NCBI GenBank assembly: GCA_016706255.1
Contig: JADJJZ010000001.1
Coordinates: 248,001-312,000, forward strand
DNA from: Bacteroidota bacterium
GTDB lineage: Bacteria > Bacteroidota > Bacteroidia > Chitinophagales > BACL12
Direction: 5' to 3'
Length of the DNA: 64,000 nucleotides
In this document: piece after piece, positions 25,990-35,846 of the stretch
Layout of the letters: each line of letters opens with the position of its first letter
How positions within the stretch are numbered: the first letter of the stretch is position 1
Notes under the pieces: generated by a model
The model's input: the letters and a program-made list of their open reading frames with translations, nothing else
The model's database searches: none
What the model was told of the DNA's origin: nothing
Position numbers and translations under genes: made by a program

Positions 25990-27201
25990 TTATTTTATTG
26001 CAAGCAGGGAGTTTAGGAGTGCTTCAAATTCTTTTTGGTATTGAAGAAATAAATCGCCGGTGGCGGGGCCGTTGAAGCCGGTGTATATTTCTACTACTTC
26101 GTGATTGCTGTTTAATATGATGGTGGTGGGAAAGCCTAATACTTTATTTAACATGGGTAAGGCTGCACTTGCGGTTTTGGGTAAGCCGGCATTTAGGTAC
26201 AGGTAATCAATACCAAAATGTTGTTTGAGTTTGGTAATATTTTGTTTAAATAAAACCGGATCCGTTTGTCGTTCGAATGCTAAGGCGACGAGCGCGAGAT
26301 TTTTGCCTTTGTATTTTTCTTCAACTTCACTCAGGTAACTTGTTTCATCCATACAATTCGGGCACCAGCTTCCTGTTATCTGAATAACTATTACTTTGTT
26401 TTTAAATTGTTCTTCTTCCAGTGTTACCATATTGCCATTTTCATCGGGAAATGAAAAAGCTACTTTTGAATAACCATCTTTTAAATACGTTAATGATTTG
26501 GGATCCGGTAATGCAGCCTGCTCATTTTTTGCAGCAATAAATGGCGACTGAAAATGTTGTCCGCTGTAAAAATATCCGGATAATGCACCGTTTTCTAAAA
26601 TTTTTCCTTTAAACAAAAATGCATGTGAGCCATCAAATGCAGTGAGATAAAAATCATCTCCACTAACATAACCATTTAACATGCGATAATCACCCGTTGT
26701 TGTTAAAAATGTGCCGGTTAGTTTATTACCTTCCTGTTTAAAAATGCCAACGGTATTATCAATTACATCACCATCAATAAATTTCGCATCATACCTTCCG
26801 CTAATATCTGCAACGGGCGTTTCCATTCCCGGTCTGTATACATTTTCTTTTACAAAAACTGCATTAAAGGGCAAATAATAATTTCCGGGTCTGGAGCGGT
26901 CGTACCATTTTCCATCGAGTGCGGAATTGTCTGCATTAAATTTTGCAATTATTTCTGAGTTAAAAATCGGTGAATTAAAAATTACTGAATCGCCTTTAAC
27001 TGAGCAGGTTCCGGCAATGGTTTCTACACCATTTTCAAGGGTATATTTAAACGGTTCACCGCTAGCATTTCTATCCACCGAAAAGAAAAAAAGTAATTCC
27101 CCACCGGGCGTCGTTAAACTACCTCTGAAATAATGCGCTTGGGCGTTAACCTGAACAGTAACAAACAATAAAAATATGATGCTCCCAAAAAAATGTTTCA
27201 T
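25990..27201 (-). CDS. Exported TlpA/thioredoxin-like protein
   Basis: 403 residues. A signal peptide (ending FVTVQVNAQ) sends it to the periplasm. The first roughly 240 residues form a beta-rich domain (GRYDAKFIDGDVIDNTVGIF, KLTGTFLTTTGDYRMLNG) of a kind often found ahead of TlpA domains in this phylum. The C-terminal domain (about 255-400) is a redoxin with the active-site segment TGSWCPNCMDETSYL, a CPNC in the CxxC position, and FGIDYLYLNAGLP, FPTTIILN. Probably a thiol-disulfide oxidoreductase. The partner is unknown. A single gene, divergent from mnmH. Confidence 0.85.
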   Translation of the reverse strand: MKHFFGSIIFLLFVTVQVNAQAHYFRGSLTTPGGELLFFFSVDRNASGEPFKYTLENGVETIAGTCSVKGDSVIFNSPIFNSEIIAKFNADNSALDGKWYDRSRPGNYYLPFNAVFVKENVYRPGMETPVADISGRYDAKFIDGDVIDNTVGIFKQEGNKLTGTFLTTTGDYRMLNGYVSGDDFYLTAFDGSHAFLFKGKILENGALSGYFYSGQHFQSPFIAAKNEQAALPDPKSLTYLKDGYSKVAFSFPDENGNMVTLEEEQFKNKVIVIQITGSWCPNCMDETSYLSEVEEKYKGKNLALVALAFERQTDPVLFKQNITKLKQHFGIDYLYLNAGLPKTASAALPMLNKVLGFPTTIILNSNHEVVEIYTGFNGPATGDLFLQYQKEFEALLNSLLAIK

Positions 27202-27222
27202 ACACTAAGTGTTTAAGATTAC

Positions 27223-27230
27223 TAACTTTA
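27223..27230 (+). promoter_or_regulatory. Probable mnmH -7 box (TAACTTTA)
   Basis: TAACTTTA differs from TAnnTTTG in the last base and lies 16 bases before the TTG start of mnmH. Confidence 0.45.
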
Positions 27231-27246
27231 CAACAAAGCTAATTTT

Positions 27247-28280
27247 TTGTTCAAAGAAATCACTATAGACCAATATCTCGAAAACGGTGAAAAAGTTCCG
27301 GTAATTGATGTTCGTTCACCAAAAGAATTTGCAGTTGCGCATATTCCCGGCGCAATAAATATCCCTTTATTTGATGATAACGAAAGAGCAATTGTTGGTA
27401 TAACCTATAAGCAGGAAGGGCAACAAGCCGCTATAGAAAAGGGTTTAAACCTGGTTGGCCCCAAAATGGCCGGGTTTGTAACAACAGCAAAAAAATATTA
27501 ACCGATAGCAATACAACACAATTATACATGCATTGCTGGCGTGGTGGTATGCGCAGTAAAAGTATGGCAACCCTGTTCAATTTTGCCGGAATTCAAACAA
27601 CTGTGTTAAAAGGTGGTTATAAAGCCTACCGCAGAAAAGTGCAGGCATCGTTCTCGCAAAATTTACACTTAATTGTGGTGGGTGGAAGAACCGGAAGTGC
27701 TAAAACAGCAATTTTACAATCGTTGCAACAATCAGGAGAACAAATTATTGATTTAGAAAAATTAGCTAATCATAAAGGCAGCGCGTTCGGACATTTAGGA
27801 GAAGCTGCCCAACCGGGTACTGAACATTTTGAAAATCTGCTATTTGAAACTATTCAATTACTAGACCACACAAAACGTATTTGGATTGAAGATGAGAGCC
27901 ATTTAATCGGCACCGTTTTTATTCCTGAACCATTTTGGGAACAAATGCGCGCTGCAACCGTAATGTATTGTGACTTTCCGGTTTCAGAAAGGGTTAATTA
28001 TCTCGTAAATACGTATGGCAATTTTGATAAAGACGGCGTACTGGATGCTGTTAAACGTATTACAAAAAAATTAGGTGGACAACATGCAAAAACAGCGCTA
28101 GAAGCCTACGAAGCGGGTGACTTAAAAAAGGCTACGGAAACCGTTTTGGTGTATTATGATAAAACTTATGATTACGGGTTAAGTAAAAGAATAATTTCAA
28201 ATATTATTACTGTTGCTTTAGATAAAATACAACCTACTTCAAATGCCGCAACATTACTTTCTATACTAAATAAAAAATAA
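27247..28280 (+). CDS. mnmH: tRNA 2-selenouridine synthase, broken by a frameshift
   Basis: Replaces sulfur by selenium in 2-thiouridine at wobble position 34 of tRNAs for Lys, Glu and Gln, using selenophosphate from SelD. Two open frames together cover the whole family: 27247-27501 (TTG start) encodes the rhodanese first half (VIDVRSPKEFAVAHIPGAINI), and the second, to 28280, carries the catalytic-Cys loop MHCWRGGMRSKSM and the P-loop domain (VVGGRTGSAKTAIL, RIWIEDESHLIG). The break is in a seven-A run at 27489-27495. With one more A the protein reads on (...TAKKILTDSNTTQLYMHCW) for 344 residues, the normal length. Probably functional, with a sequencing error. selD lies 4 kb downstream. Confidence 0.9.
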
Positions 28281-28318
28281 ATCCATGCATAATTGATTAC
28301 ACATAGATTTATTTTTTA
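28273..28318. terminator. Bidirectional terminator between mnmH and lipoprotein gene
   Basis: AAAAATAAATC...GATTTATTTTT inverted repeat between two convergent genes. It overlaps the mnmH stop codon. Confidence 0.7.
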
Positions 28319-28326
28319 AAATGTAA

Positions 28327-29094
28327 TTAAAAATTAGTTTCAACAAGTTCCTGTGCCTCAATTTCACCAATTGCTGTAAATGAATACACCTGACCTATTC
28401 CCGGAGCATAATATTTATATCCTAAAATACCAGGGGCCAAAGGTGAAGTTTCTGCAGTTTTTACACAATTTGTAAACGTGCCTAACCCAATGGTAATAGT
28501 TTCATTAACACCTACAATTTTTGCACGGTCTTCAGCAAATCCGGCATAATTTTCCTGTTGATATTGATGCCCGATATGTGCATCTGGGTCTGCTAACATA
28601 AACAACCCACCAACTGCACCATCAACACCGTGCTCAAAAGAACCATCTGTAGAAAAGGTCCCATCTTCAAAATATTTTTTAGTGTCTTCCCCTAAATACC
28701 AAACGTTACCATAAATATCCTGCGCATACCAATCGTACGTATCTTCAGCAACAATTCCATCTACTGTAACATAATCGCGAATAACCGTACAATTTATTCC
28801 TTCAATTATTTTAGTATCAGTAGTAACAGTTACATAACTATCCTCAAATACGCTATCACCATCTTCTATGATATAAAGCTGATACCACAGTGTGTCGCCG
28901 ATATTTAATGGGAAATATGGGTTTGTAACACCATCTACAAAATTACTTTCATCAATAAAATCAGCCGGAGCCAATTTTGCCAAATTGAAAGCCCCTGTCT
29001 GTGTAGTTTCAACCGGCGTAAGGTCGTTTTTTTGACAACTTGCAAATACACATAATGTTGTGCATACAGTAAATAACATTTGAATACTTTTCAT
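28327..29094 (-). CDS. Putative lipoprotein of unknown function
   Basis: 255 residues with a lipoprotein signal peptide: the hydrophobic stretch MLFTVCTTLCVF is followed by the lipobox FASC (Cys at about residue 20). The mature part is beta-rich and acidic, with repeated aromatic/Asp segments (NPYFPLNIGDTLWYQLYI, YDWYAQDIYGNVWYLGEDT, YKYYAPGIGQV). The pattern 'NPYFPL..GxxWxY' with 'DWYAQDxxGNVWYxGE' recurs in uncharacterised bacterial proteins. I do not know their function. It is probably membrane-anchored. Single gene. Confidence 0.8.
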   Translation of the reverse strand: MKSIQMLFTVCTTLCVFASCQKNDLTPVETTQTGAFNLAKLAPADFIDESNFVDGVTNPYFPLNIGDTLWYQLYIIEDGDSVFEDSYVTVTTDTKIIEGINCTVIRDYVTVDGIVAEDTYDWYAQDIYGNVWYLGEDTKKYFEDGTFSTDGSFEHGVDGAVGGLFMLADPDAHIGHQYQQENYAGFAEDRAKIVGVNETITIGLGTFTNCVKTAETSPLAPGILGYKYYAPGIGQVYSFTAIGEIEAQELVETNF

Positions 29095-29265
29095 AGTAAT
29101 TTAATTTAATGTTTAATTAATAAGCACAAAATTAGAACCATGAATTGTGTTAAATCAGGAGCATTTCTGAAGTAATATTGAAGTTTTAGAATTGTTGATG
29201 AGCATGTAAAAACATCGAACCATGGTGAAATGCAAATGTGTTGTGGGAGATGGTTGGGGAATCAT

Positions 29266-32112
29266 CTATTCAAACTTGATAAATTTACCCGTTAATACCA
29301 CTGTTTCATTTGATATCGAAATTAAATAGATACCATTGGGTAAATCGGATGCAAAATTAATTACTTTTTCATGCTGATAATGGTTGATATTATCAGTAAT
29401 TACAATTTCTCCTAAAGCATTGATTACCTGCAAAACACCATCAAATGGCTGATCAATTTGAACAGTTATAAAATTTTTAGCCGGGTTGGGGGAAATTAAT
29501 ATTTGGTTAGTTGCTGTCAATAATTTATCACCTTTCATCTGTTCTTTATAGTTGACATCGCAATTTAATTCATACAACTGGTATTCACCAAATGCAATTA
29601 TTTCTGCACGTTTATCATCATCTGTATTTCCTATTAACCGTGAATTATTAATGGTATTGTATTCGGGATAATCAAAATCTGTATATAAGGCGATTGACGA
29701 AAAACTACTACCTGTTGACATTGAAACCATAAGACCGTTATTTCCAAAACCAACAATGTCGAACATATTATCTCCGTTCATATCAGCAAGCGTTCTGATG
29801 TGCAAACCATTTAACCAGCCACCTGATTGATTATTTGTTCCATAGTTATAAATCCAAAAATCAGGTTCTGAAAAACCTTCACCTGTTGAGAGTGACACCA
29901 TTACGCCCCAGTAACCAAATCCCACAACATCATCCATCCCATCTCCGTTGACATCGGCTAATAACCGAACATTTTCGGTGTTATTCCAATTCTGGTTTTT
30001 ACAAAAATCATTAATCAACCATGTATTCACTTCAAAATTGTTATCACTTGCTATACCGACCAAAATTTCATTATCACCAAATTCAATAATATCTTGTTTT
30101 TCATCACCATTCACATCACCTGTTAATCTTAAATTAAATTGATTATCCCAGTCTGCATCTTTAATAAATGTTTCATTCCAAATATCATCTGATGTGTTGG
30201 TTAATTCAAACTCCAAACCATTTGACAATGCAACTTTCGCGATACCGTTATCAAAATAGGCGATATCGATTTTATGATCAGCATTAAAATCACTGAATAT
30301 ATAGTTATTCGGATTAATAATTCCTATCGGTAAAATCTCATCATGTAAAACGCCATAATATCCAGATTCAAAATTTATTCCTGTGGATTTACAGATGAAA
30401 ATACCGCTATCGTCTATCCCAATTAAATCATTATTATTATCACCATTAAAATCATAAAGATAAATTCTCTTTCCTGCAGTTTTAATAATTTCAAAATCAG
30501 CATCAGAGAGCCAAACCGTGCTTGCTGAGAAGTTTTTATCCGCAGAAGTTTTCACAAAAACACTGCTACTTGAAATTGTAATGATATCATCTGCATGATC
30601 ACCATTAACATCACTCAATCGGTTGATCAGATTATGTTCAAGTAAATAGTTATCTGCCTTTGTAAAATCTGAGGATATTATTGTTTTATCGCAAAAATCA
30701 AACTTACCCGAATTATTCCATATCCATTTTATGGCAGTTTCCTGATTACCATAACCATTATTAGCTTTATAAATATCATCATGCCATGCGAATAAATTAC
30801 GGCGTAATGGAATTTGAAAAAAAGCATTTTTATCTGTTTGATGGATTGTTTCATAAAAATAGGACAACAAATAATTTCTGTAACTTTCAGACTGTAATGC
30901 GAAATAAGTAATTTCATCCCAACCCCAAATTAACCATCGTGGTCGCTCTATTGCCGGATCCTGGTCCGATTGGCATTCAAAATTACCACTTGTATTTTCC
31001 CCTTCACAAACGCTGTGTGACTGTCCTTCATCCAGTTCGATAATCATTGGAATTGGGTTACTTTCGTCTGCAGTCCAACCCCACTCAGATGCTGTTATTC
31101 CGCCATACCCATGTGTTAGCAATGAAGGTTTTACATCCCCATCAACATAACATGTTCTGTCGTAGCCATCAAAATAATTATCAGGATTATTTACCTTATA
31201 GCCCTCTTGAATTACGCTAGGGAAAGAAAGTAAATCAAACAACAAGGTATCGGTGCAATTAAAATACGGAGCATCAAAATCCTCTTCTAATCCCGGTGTA
31301 TGGGCATCACAAATTACGATACCTCTCCTTGCGCCGGGTAAATTAAATTCAGGGCTGCCATTTTTTGCAAATTCCCGTATACGTTTTAATGTAATTCCCC
31401 AATTATAATTGCAGATATCATTGTCATTCATTACTGCAAATTGCCCAAAATGCACTGCTTCATAACCAATTGAAATATATCTGGTAGCACGATAATAAAT
31501 CCACATTTGAGTGAATAATTTTGTTATATCAGGCACATCTTTATGCGTGATATTGCTAATCCAGTCATCATACACCATTAAATCATAATCAAAATATCTA
31601 AGTGGTAGCGTATCTAACCCAAATTCTGCTTCAACATAATTTGGAATAATAATATTTTGAATCCCCTGGTCAGGCGGTTGCAAGATATTCTCAATATGTT
31701 CAAATACTGCAGCCTGTAAAATAATATCCGGATCAATTGAATGAAACCGTTCTGCTATATATGCTGCTCGTTCAAAATGTAATTCGTCTAATCCGAATTG
31801 GAACCATTCTCCTGCTGCTCTGCCAATAAACTTTGGCTGCAAATTGATCAACATGCTTAAATCGCCCTCAAGTTCTTCATCGTTATAAATTGGCACTAAT
31901 ATTTCACCCTCATATTGAAACGATGCTAATCCACTCATAGAAACAGCTCTCGAAAGATAATTTTCAAGTGTATTACGAGATATTTTTTCACAGAAATAAA
32001 AAGGAATTTCATTATGCGGTATACATTGAGTGTAAGCAAGTTGCGAAATGCACAACAAATAAAAAAGTAACCCTGGTTTTTTAAAAAATGAATGTGTACC
32101 TGTTTCTGGCAT
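29266..32112 (-). CDS. Large secreted protein with FG-GAP/VCBS repeats and T9SS tail
   Basis: 948 residues. The signal peptide (FFKKPGLLFYLLCISQLAYTQ) starts after about ten residues, so a later start is possible. Residues about 30-480 form a domain I do not recognise, with HFGQFAVMNDNDICNYNWG, RRGIVICDAHTPGLEEDF, LTHGYGGITASEWGW and PRWLIWGWDEITYFA. The dense Trp/Asp/Glu motifs suggest a glycoside-hydrolase-like barrel, but this is a guess. Residues about 490-860 contain repeated calcium-binding FG-GAP-like motifs (DVNGDHADDIITI, DFNGDNNNDLIGI, DVNGDGMDDVVGF, DMNGDNMFDIVGF), forming a probable beta-propeller. The end is a T9SS type A sorting domain (ISPNPAKNFITVQI...GKFIKFE). Confidence 0.85.
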   Translation of the reverse strand: MPETGTHSFFKKPGLLFYLLCISQLAYTQCIPHNEIPFYFCEKISRNTLENYLSRAVSMSGLASFQYEGEILVPIYNDEELEGDLSMLINLQPKFIGRAAGEWFQFGLDELHFERAAYIAERFHSIDPDIILQAAVFEHIENILQPPDQGIQNIIIPNYVEAEFGLDTLPLRYFDYDLMVYDDWISNITHKDVPDITKLFTQMWIYYRATRYISIGYEAVHFGQFAVMNDNDICNYNWGITLKRIREFAKNGSPEFNLPGARRGIVICDAHTPGLEEDFDAPYFNCTDTLLFDLLSFPSVIQEGYKVNNPDNYFDGYDRTCYVDGDVKPSLLTHGYGGITASEWGWTADESNPIPMIIELDEGQSHSVCEGENTSGNFECQSDQDPAIERPRWLIWGWDEITYFALQSESYRNYLLSYFYETIHQTDKNAFFQIPLRRNLFAWHDDIYKANNGYGNQETAIKWIWNNSGKFDFCDKTIISSDFTKADNYLLEHNLINRLSDVNGDHADDIITISSSSVFVKTSADKNFSASTVWLSDADFEIIKTAGKRIYLYDFNGDNNNDLIGIDDSGIFICKSTGINFESGYYGVLHDEILPIGIINPNNYIFSDFNADHKIDIAYFDNGIAKVALSNGLEFELTNTSDDIWNETFIKDADWDNQFNLRLTGDVNGDEKQDIIEFGDNEILVGIASDNNFEVNTWLINDFCKNQNWNNTENVRLLADVNGDGMDDVVGFGYWGVMVSLSTGEGFSEPDFWIYNYGTNNQSGGWLNGLHIRTLADMNGDNMFDIVGFGNNGLMVSMSTGSSFSSIALYTDFDYPEYNTINNSRLIGNTDDDKRAEIIAFGEYQLYELNCDVNYKEQMKGDKLLTATNQILISPNPAKNFITVQIDQPFDGVLQVINALGEIVITDNINHYQHEKVINFASDLPNGIYLISISNETVVLTGKFIKFE

Positions 32113-32222
32113 TGCGTTAACACGTTGATACGACCTCTAATAATCTGCTAAAATTAATAGATACTAGTGGCTTTAAAAACTTTCAAAATTGAAACCCGTA
32201 AATTTGCTTTAAAATAGTGATT

Positions 32223-33260
32223 ATGGAACCAATCAAACTCACCCAATATTCGCATGGAGCCGGTTGTGGCTGTAAAATTTCGCCTAAAATACTGGATGAA
32301 ATTTTGAAAACTGCCGGAAAACAAGGCATCTTTCCTCAACTTTTGGTTGGTAATGAAACCAAAGATGATGCTGCGGTATATGATTTGGGAAATGGGACCG
32401 GTTTAGTTTCTACTACAGATTTTTTTATGCCGATAGTAGATGATCCAATTAAATTTGGTCGTATTGCAAGCGTAAATGCCATTAGTGATGTATATGCAAT
32501 GGGTGGCAAACCTATTATGGCTATTGCAATTTTAGGTTGGCCAATTGATAAAATTGCTCCTGAATACGCCGGAATGGTATTAGATGGTGCACGACAAGCA
32601 TGTGCGGATGCAGGCATACCGTTGGCCGGGGGACACAGTATTGATTGTCCGGAACCTGTTTTTGGTTTGGCAGTGAGTGGTTTGGTAGATTTACCCAATT
32701 TAAAAACAAATTCAGGTGCAGGTGTGGGATGTAAATTATTTCTTACGAAAAAATTAGGTGTGGGCATTCTTACCACAGCTCAAAAGAAAAATATTTTGTT
32801 GCCGGAACATGCAGATATCGCTCCGGATAGCATGATGCAATTAAATAAAATTGGTGCTTTATTTGGCGGCTTAAGTTATGTTGAAGCAATGACTGATGTA
32901 ACAGGGTTCGGCTTAATGGGTCACCTGATAGAAATGTGTGAAGGCAGTAATTTGAGTGCAGAAATAAATTTTGATTTGGTACCGACAATTGATAAAAATA
33001 TACTCAATCATTATCTTGATCAAAAATCTGTTCCGGGTGGCACTAACAGAAATTTTGCGAGTTACGGAAATAAAATATCAGGCTTAGATGAATATAAAAA
33101 AGCCATTTTATGCGACCCTCAAACCAGCGGTGGGCTGCTAGTAGCCGTAAGCAAAGGTTTTGAGCAAATATTTATGCAGGTGTGTGCGAATGAAAATATT
33201 CAGGTTGAAGCATTTGGTGAATTGGTTGAGCCGCAAGCATCAACAGTAGTTATTCTTTAA
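32223..33260 (+). CDS. selD: Selenide, water dikinase (selenophosphate synthetase)
   Basis: Makes selenophosphate, the selenium donor for tRNA selenouridine and selenocysteine, from selenide and ATP. 345 residues. The catalytic segment is TQYSHGAGCGCKISP, with cysteine (not selenocysteine) at the reactive position and the conserved lysine three residues later. Further family motifs are DDAAVYDLGNGTGLVSTTDFF, ISDVYAMGGKPIMAI, AGGHSIDCPEPVFGLAVSG, DVTGFGLMGHLIEM and DPQTSGGLLV. A GTG lies in frame at 32217, but ATG 32223 starts the conserved part. It converges on the next gene with a 4-base overlap. With mnmH in the same region, its role here is probably tRNA selenation. Confidence 0.95.
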   Translation: MEPIKLTQYSHGAGCGCKISPKILDEILKTAGKQGIFPQLLVGNETKDDAAVYDLGNGTGLVSTTDFFMPIVDDPIKFGRIASVNAISDVYAMGGKPIMAIAILGWPIDKIAPEYAGMVLDGARQACADAGIPLAGGHSIDCPEPVFGLAVSGLVDLPNLKTNSGAGVGCKLFLTKKLGVGILTTAQKKNILLPEHADIAPDSMMQLNKIGALFGGLSYVEAMTDVTGFGLMGHLIEMCEGSNLSAEINFDLVPTIDKNILNHYLDQKSVPGGTNRNFASYGNKISGLDEYKKAILCDPQTSGGLLVAVSKGFEQIFMQVCANENIQVEAFGELVEPQASTVVIL

Positions 33261-33811
33261 ATTGCAACATTAGGAAAATTAAATCCTATTCCGCACGACA
33301 CGATTCTTTGTTGTGTTGAACCGTCTAATGCCATTACTCGAATAAATAATTGTTTTTGTATATCATCTAATTTATACCAGCGCATATTTTCAGGTAAAAA
33401 GTTGGGGGTTCTTATTCCTGCACTAAAAACAAATCCATTTAATGTTGAAGCATTTATATAAAAAATACTTTGGTATCCTAAATTTGCAAATACACCTATC
33501 GGTTTATTACTTAAAGAAGAAGACCCGTATCCATAATTATATTCAACTAACAATGGGAATATAAAAGTGTATTTATTTCCATAATCAGGGTGTTCTCCAT
33601 AAATACCCAAACCACCGCCAACACCTAATGAATTTTCGGGATTTAATATAAAGATGGCATTAGCCAGACCTTCAACATTAGCATTAACAAACACATTCTC
33701 GTTTAAAGCTTCAATATTCACTAAGAAATTAGCATCTAATCGCAATTCCAACTGGGCATAAGTGCGTTGAAGGGAACAACACACACATAAAAAAAGTATG
33801 AGTGATTTCAT
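33257..33811 (-). CDS. Exported hypothetical protein
   Basis: 184 residues from ATG 33811, which places a signal peptide (MKSLILFLCVCCSLQRTYAQ) at the N-terminus. The open frame continues upstream to 33859, but that would bury the signal. The mature part is glycine- and aromatic-rich (SLGVGGGLGIYGEHPDYGN, YGYGSSSLSNKPIGVFANL, FNGFVFSAGIRTP-like strands) and ends with an amphipathic strand (IVSCGIGFNF), suggesting a small outer-membrane-type beta-barrel or lipocalin-like fold. No family is recognised. Its stop overlaps the selD stop region by 4 bases, tail to tail. Confidence 0.65.
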   Translation of the reverse strand: MKSLILFLCVCCSLQRTYAQLELRLDANFLVNIEALNENVFVNANVEGLANAIFILNPENSLGVGGGLGIYGEHPDYGNKYTFIFPLLVEYNYGYGSSSLSNKPIGVFANLGYQSIFYINASTLNGFVFSAGIRTPNFLPENMRWYKLDDIQKQLFIRVMALDGSTQQRIVSCGIGFNFPNVAI

Positions 33812-34031
33812 TGGTAATACAATTGAGTCAAAAATAGGCAGAACCTCCATAAATTCCAATTTAGGCGGGATTAACAGGCTTGAAACCTTTATGCCAATTA
33901 GGTTTTAAACATCATCTCAACAGCTATAACCTTGAATCTATGCGCTTTTTCTGAAAAAGGCCAAAATTTGTCCCCTTAAAAAATGTCGTTTCCAAACCAA
34001 ATCGTTAAAAATTTTGCATTATTTTGCACCT

Positions 34032-35324
34032 ATGGCAGATGTACAATCTATGGCAAATCGGAAATTGAAGGTTTCCCAAATGGCAGAAAACCTGATTGGT
34101 TCAGAAATAATAAAACTGGCCGGCGAAGTAAATGAGCGTATGAAACGCGGCGAAAAAATTTACAATTTAACCATTGGTGATTTCGACCCTAAAATATTTC
34201 CTATTCCTGCTGAATTAGAAGCGGAAATAATCAATGCCTATAAAAATAATGAAACTAACTATCCGGCTGCCAACGGATTAGAATCGTTACGTAAAGCAGC
34301 ACAACATTTTGTGGGAAGTCATAACGGTTTAAAATATGAAACTGATGAATTTTTAATTGCAGGTGGCGGTCGACCTTTAATTTATGCAACCTATATTACA
34401 TTATTGGATAAAGGTGATAAAGTAATTTATCCGATACCAAGCTGGAATAATAATCACTACACCCATTTAAGTTTTTGTGAAAAAATTGAAGTAGAAACCA
34501 AGCCTGAAAATAATTTTATGCCAACGGCTGAAGAAATTGCACCCCATATTTCCGATGCTACTTTAATTGCATTATGTTCTCCATTAAATCCTACGGGAAC
34601 CGCCTTTACAAAAAATGCACTGGCTGAAATTTGTGATTTGGTAATTGCTGAAAACAAACGTCGCAGTCCTGATCAAAAGCCATTATACATCATGTATGAT
34701 CAATTGTATTGGACGCTTACTTTTGGCGAAACGCATCATTATGATCCCGTTTCTTTACGTCCTGAATTGCGTGATTATGTAATTTATATCGATGGTTTAA
34801 GTAAGGCATTTTCGGCAACCGGAGTCCGTGTGGGCTGGAGTTTCGGTCCGCGTTATATTATAGATAAAATGAAAAGTATTTTGAGCCATATCGGAGCCTG
34901 GGCGCCAAAAGCAGAGCAGGTTGCAGCCGCAAAATACTTGATGAACGATGAAGCGATTAATCGTTTTCTTTCTGCATATAAACATCAAATTCAAAACAGA
35001 CTCGAAGGTTTTTATCAGGGCATTCAATCGTTAAAGTCGAAAGGATATCACGTTGATTGTATTGCTCCACAATCTGCAATTTATTTAACTGTTAAATGCG
35101 ATTTACGCGGTGCTACAAAAGCTGATGGCAATAAAATAAATTCGATGAGTGATGTTGCTGCCTATTTATTAAATGATGCCGGAATTGCACTGGTTCCATT
35201 TTATGCATTTGGCAGTGAAAAGGAAAGTCCATGGTTCAGACTTAGTGTTGGAACTTGCAGTATGGAAGATGTAAGCGGTACTATTAGTAGTTTAGAAAGA
35301 GCCCTGGGCGAATTAAAATATTGA
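34032..35324 (+). CDS. Class I/II aminotransferase (PLP-dependent)
   Basis: 430 residues of fold type I PLP enzymes, subgroup of aspartate/aromatic aminotransferases. Visible: substrate segment NLTIGDFDPKIFPIP, NYPAANGLESLRKAA, GGGRPLIYATYITLL, PIPSWNNNHY, the cofactor-ring contact CSPLNPTGTAF, the Asp/Tyr segment YIMYDQLYW, and the Schiff-base lysine in YIDGLSKAFSATGVRVGW. The substrate-carboxylate arginine is in SPWFRLSVGT. The open frame extends to a TTG at 34014, but ATG 34032 is preferred. An ATG at 34050 is also possible. A TATTTTG sequence lies 5 bases ahead. Substrate unknown. Confidence 0.9.
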   Translation: MADVQSMANRKLKVSQMAENLIGSEIIKLAGEVNERMKRGEKIYNLTIGDFDPKIFPIPAELEAEIINAYKNNETNYPAANGLESLRKAAQHFVGSHNGLKYETDEFLIAGGGRPLIYATYITLLDKGDKVIYPIPSWNNNHYTHLSFCEKIEVETKPENNFMPTAEEIAPHISDATLIALCSPLNPTGTAFTKNALAEICDLVIAENKRRSPDQKPLYIMYDQLYWTLTFGETHHYDPVSLRPELRDYVIYIDGLSKAFSATGVRVGWSFGPRYIIDKMKSILSHIGAWAPKAEQVAAAKYLMNDEAINRFLSAYKHQIQNRLEGFYQGIQSLKSKGYHVDCIAPQSAIYLTVKCDLRGATKADGNKINSMSDVAAYLLNDAGIALVPFYAFGSEKESPWFRLSVGTCSMEDVSGTISSLERALGELKY

Positions 35325-35353
35325 TTCGTAAAACAGCTCGAATAAATTATTAA

Positions 35354-35746
35354 TTATGCTGTCAGCATTGCTCTCAATTCCTCATCAATAGGAACAGATT
35401 TCATTGTGGTATTATCCACCATTGCAAAAGTTACATCTGCTTCAGCAATTAATTTCTGATCGTGTTTACGAACAACACGTTGGTGAACAGTTGCACTTCT
35501 ATTGCTCATTTGTTTCATCTCTACACTAATTTCAAGCACATCATTTAATACACTTGGCCAACGGTAATGAATAGTTACACTTACTACCACAAAACTCATG
35601 TTTTTTCTTTCAAAAAAATCGAATGAAGTCAAGCGGTTAAGCCATTCCCAGCGGGTTTCTTCAAGAAATTCGAGGTATCGGGCATTATTAACATGTCCAA
35701 ACATATCACAATGAAACCCTCTTACTTTTATTTCGTGCGTAAGCAT
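35354..35746 (-). CDS. Acyl-CoA thioesterase, 4HBT hot-dog family
   Basis: 130 residues with the 4-hydroxybenzoyl-CoA thioesterase/YbgC motif: the catalytic Asp-containing segment FHCDMFGHVNNARYLEFLEETRWEWL, then VVSVTIHYRWPSVLNDVLEIS and ATVHQRVVRKHDQKLIAEADVTFAMVD. The family hydrolyses short- or medium-chain acyl-CoA thioesters in the cytoplasm. ATG 35746 is taken as the start because MLTHEIKVRG opens the fold. It is divergent from the dienoyl-CoA-reductase-like gene, and both act on acyl-CoAs, a plausible though unproven functional link. Confidence 0.88.
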   Translation of the reverse strand: MLTHEIKVRGFHCDMFGHVNNARYLEFLEETRWEWLNRLTSFDFFERKNMSFVVVSVTIHYRWPSVLNDVLEISVEMKQMSNRSATVHQRVVRKHDQKLIAEADVTFAMVDNTTMKSVPIDEELRAMLTA

Positions 35747-35846
35747 AATTAACCACAAAGATGATAAAAGTTGAATAAATGGAAGTTAAAATGATTATAT
35801 CAAACCGCTATTTCACATAAAACTGTATTTTTATAAAAAAAATAGC

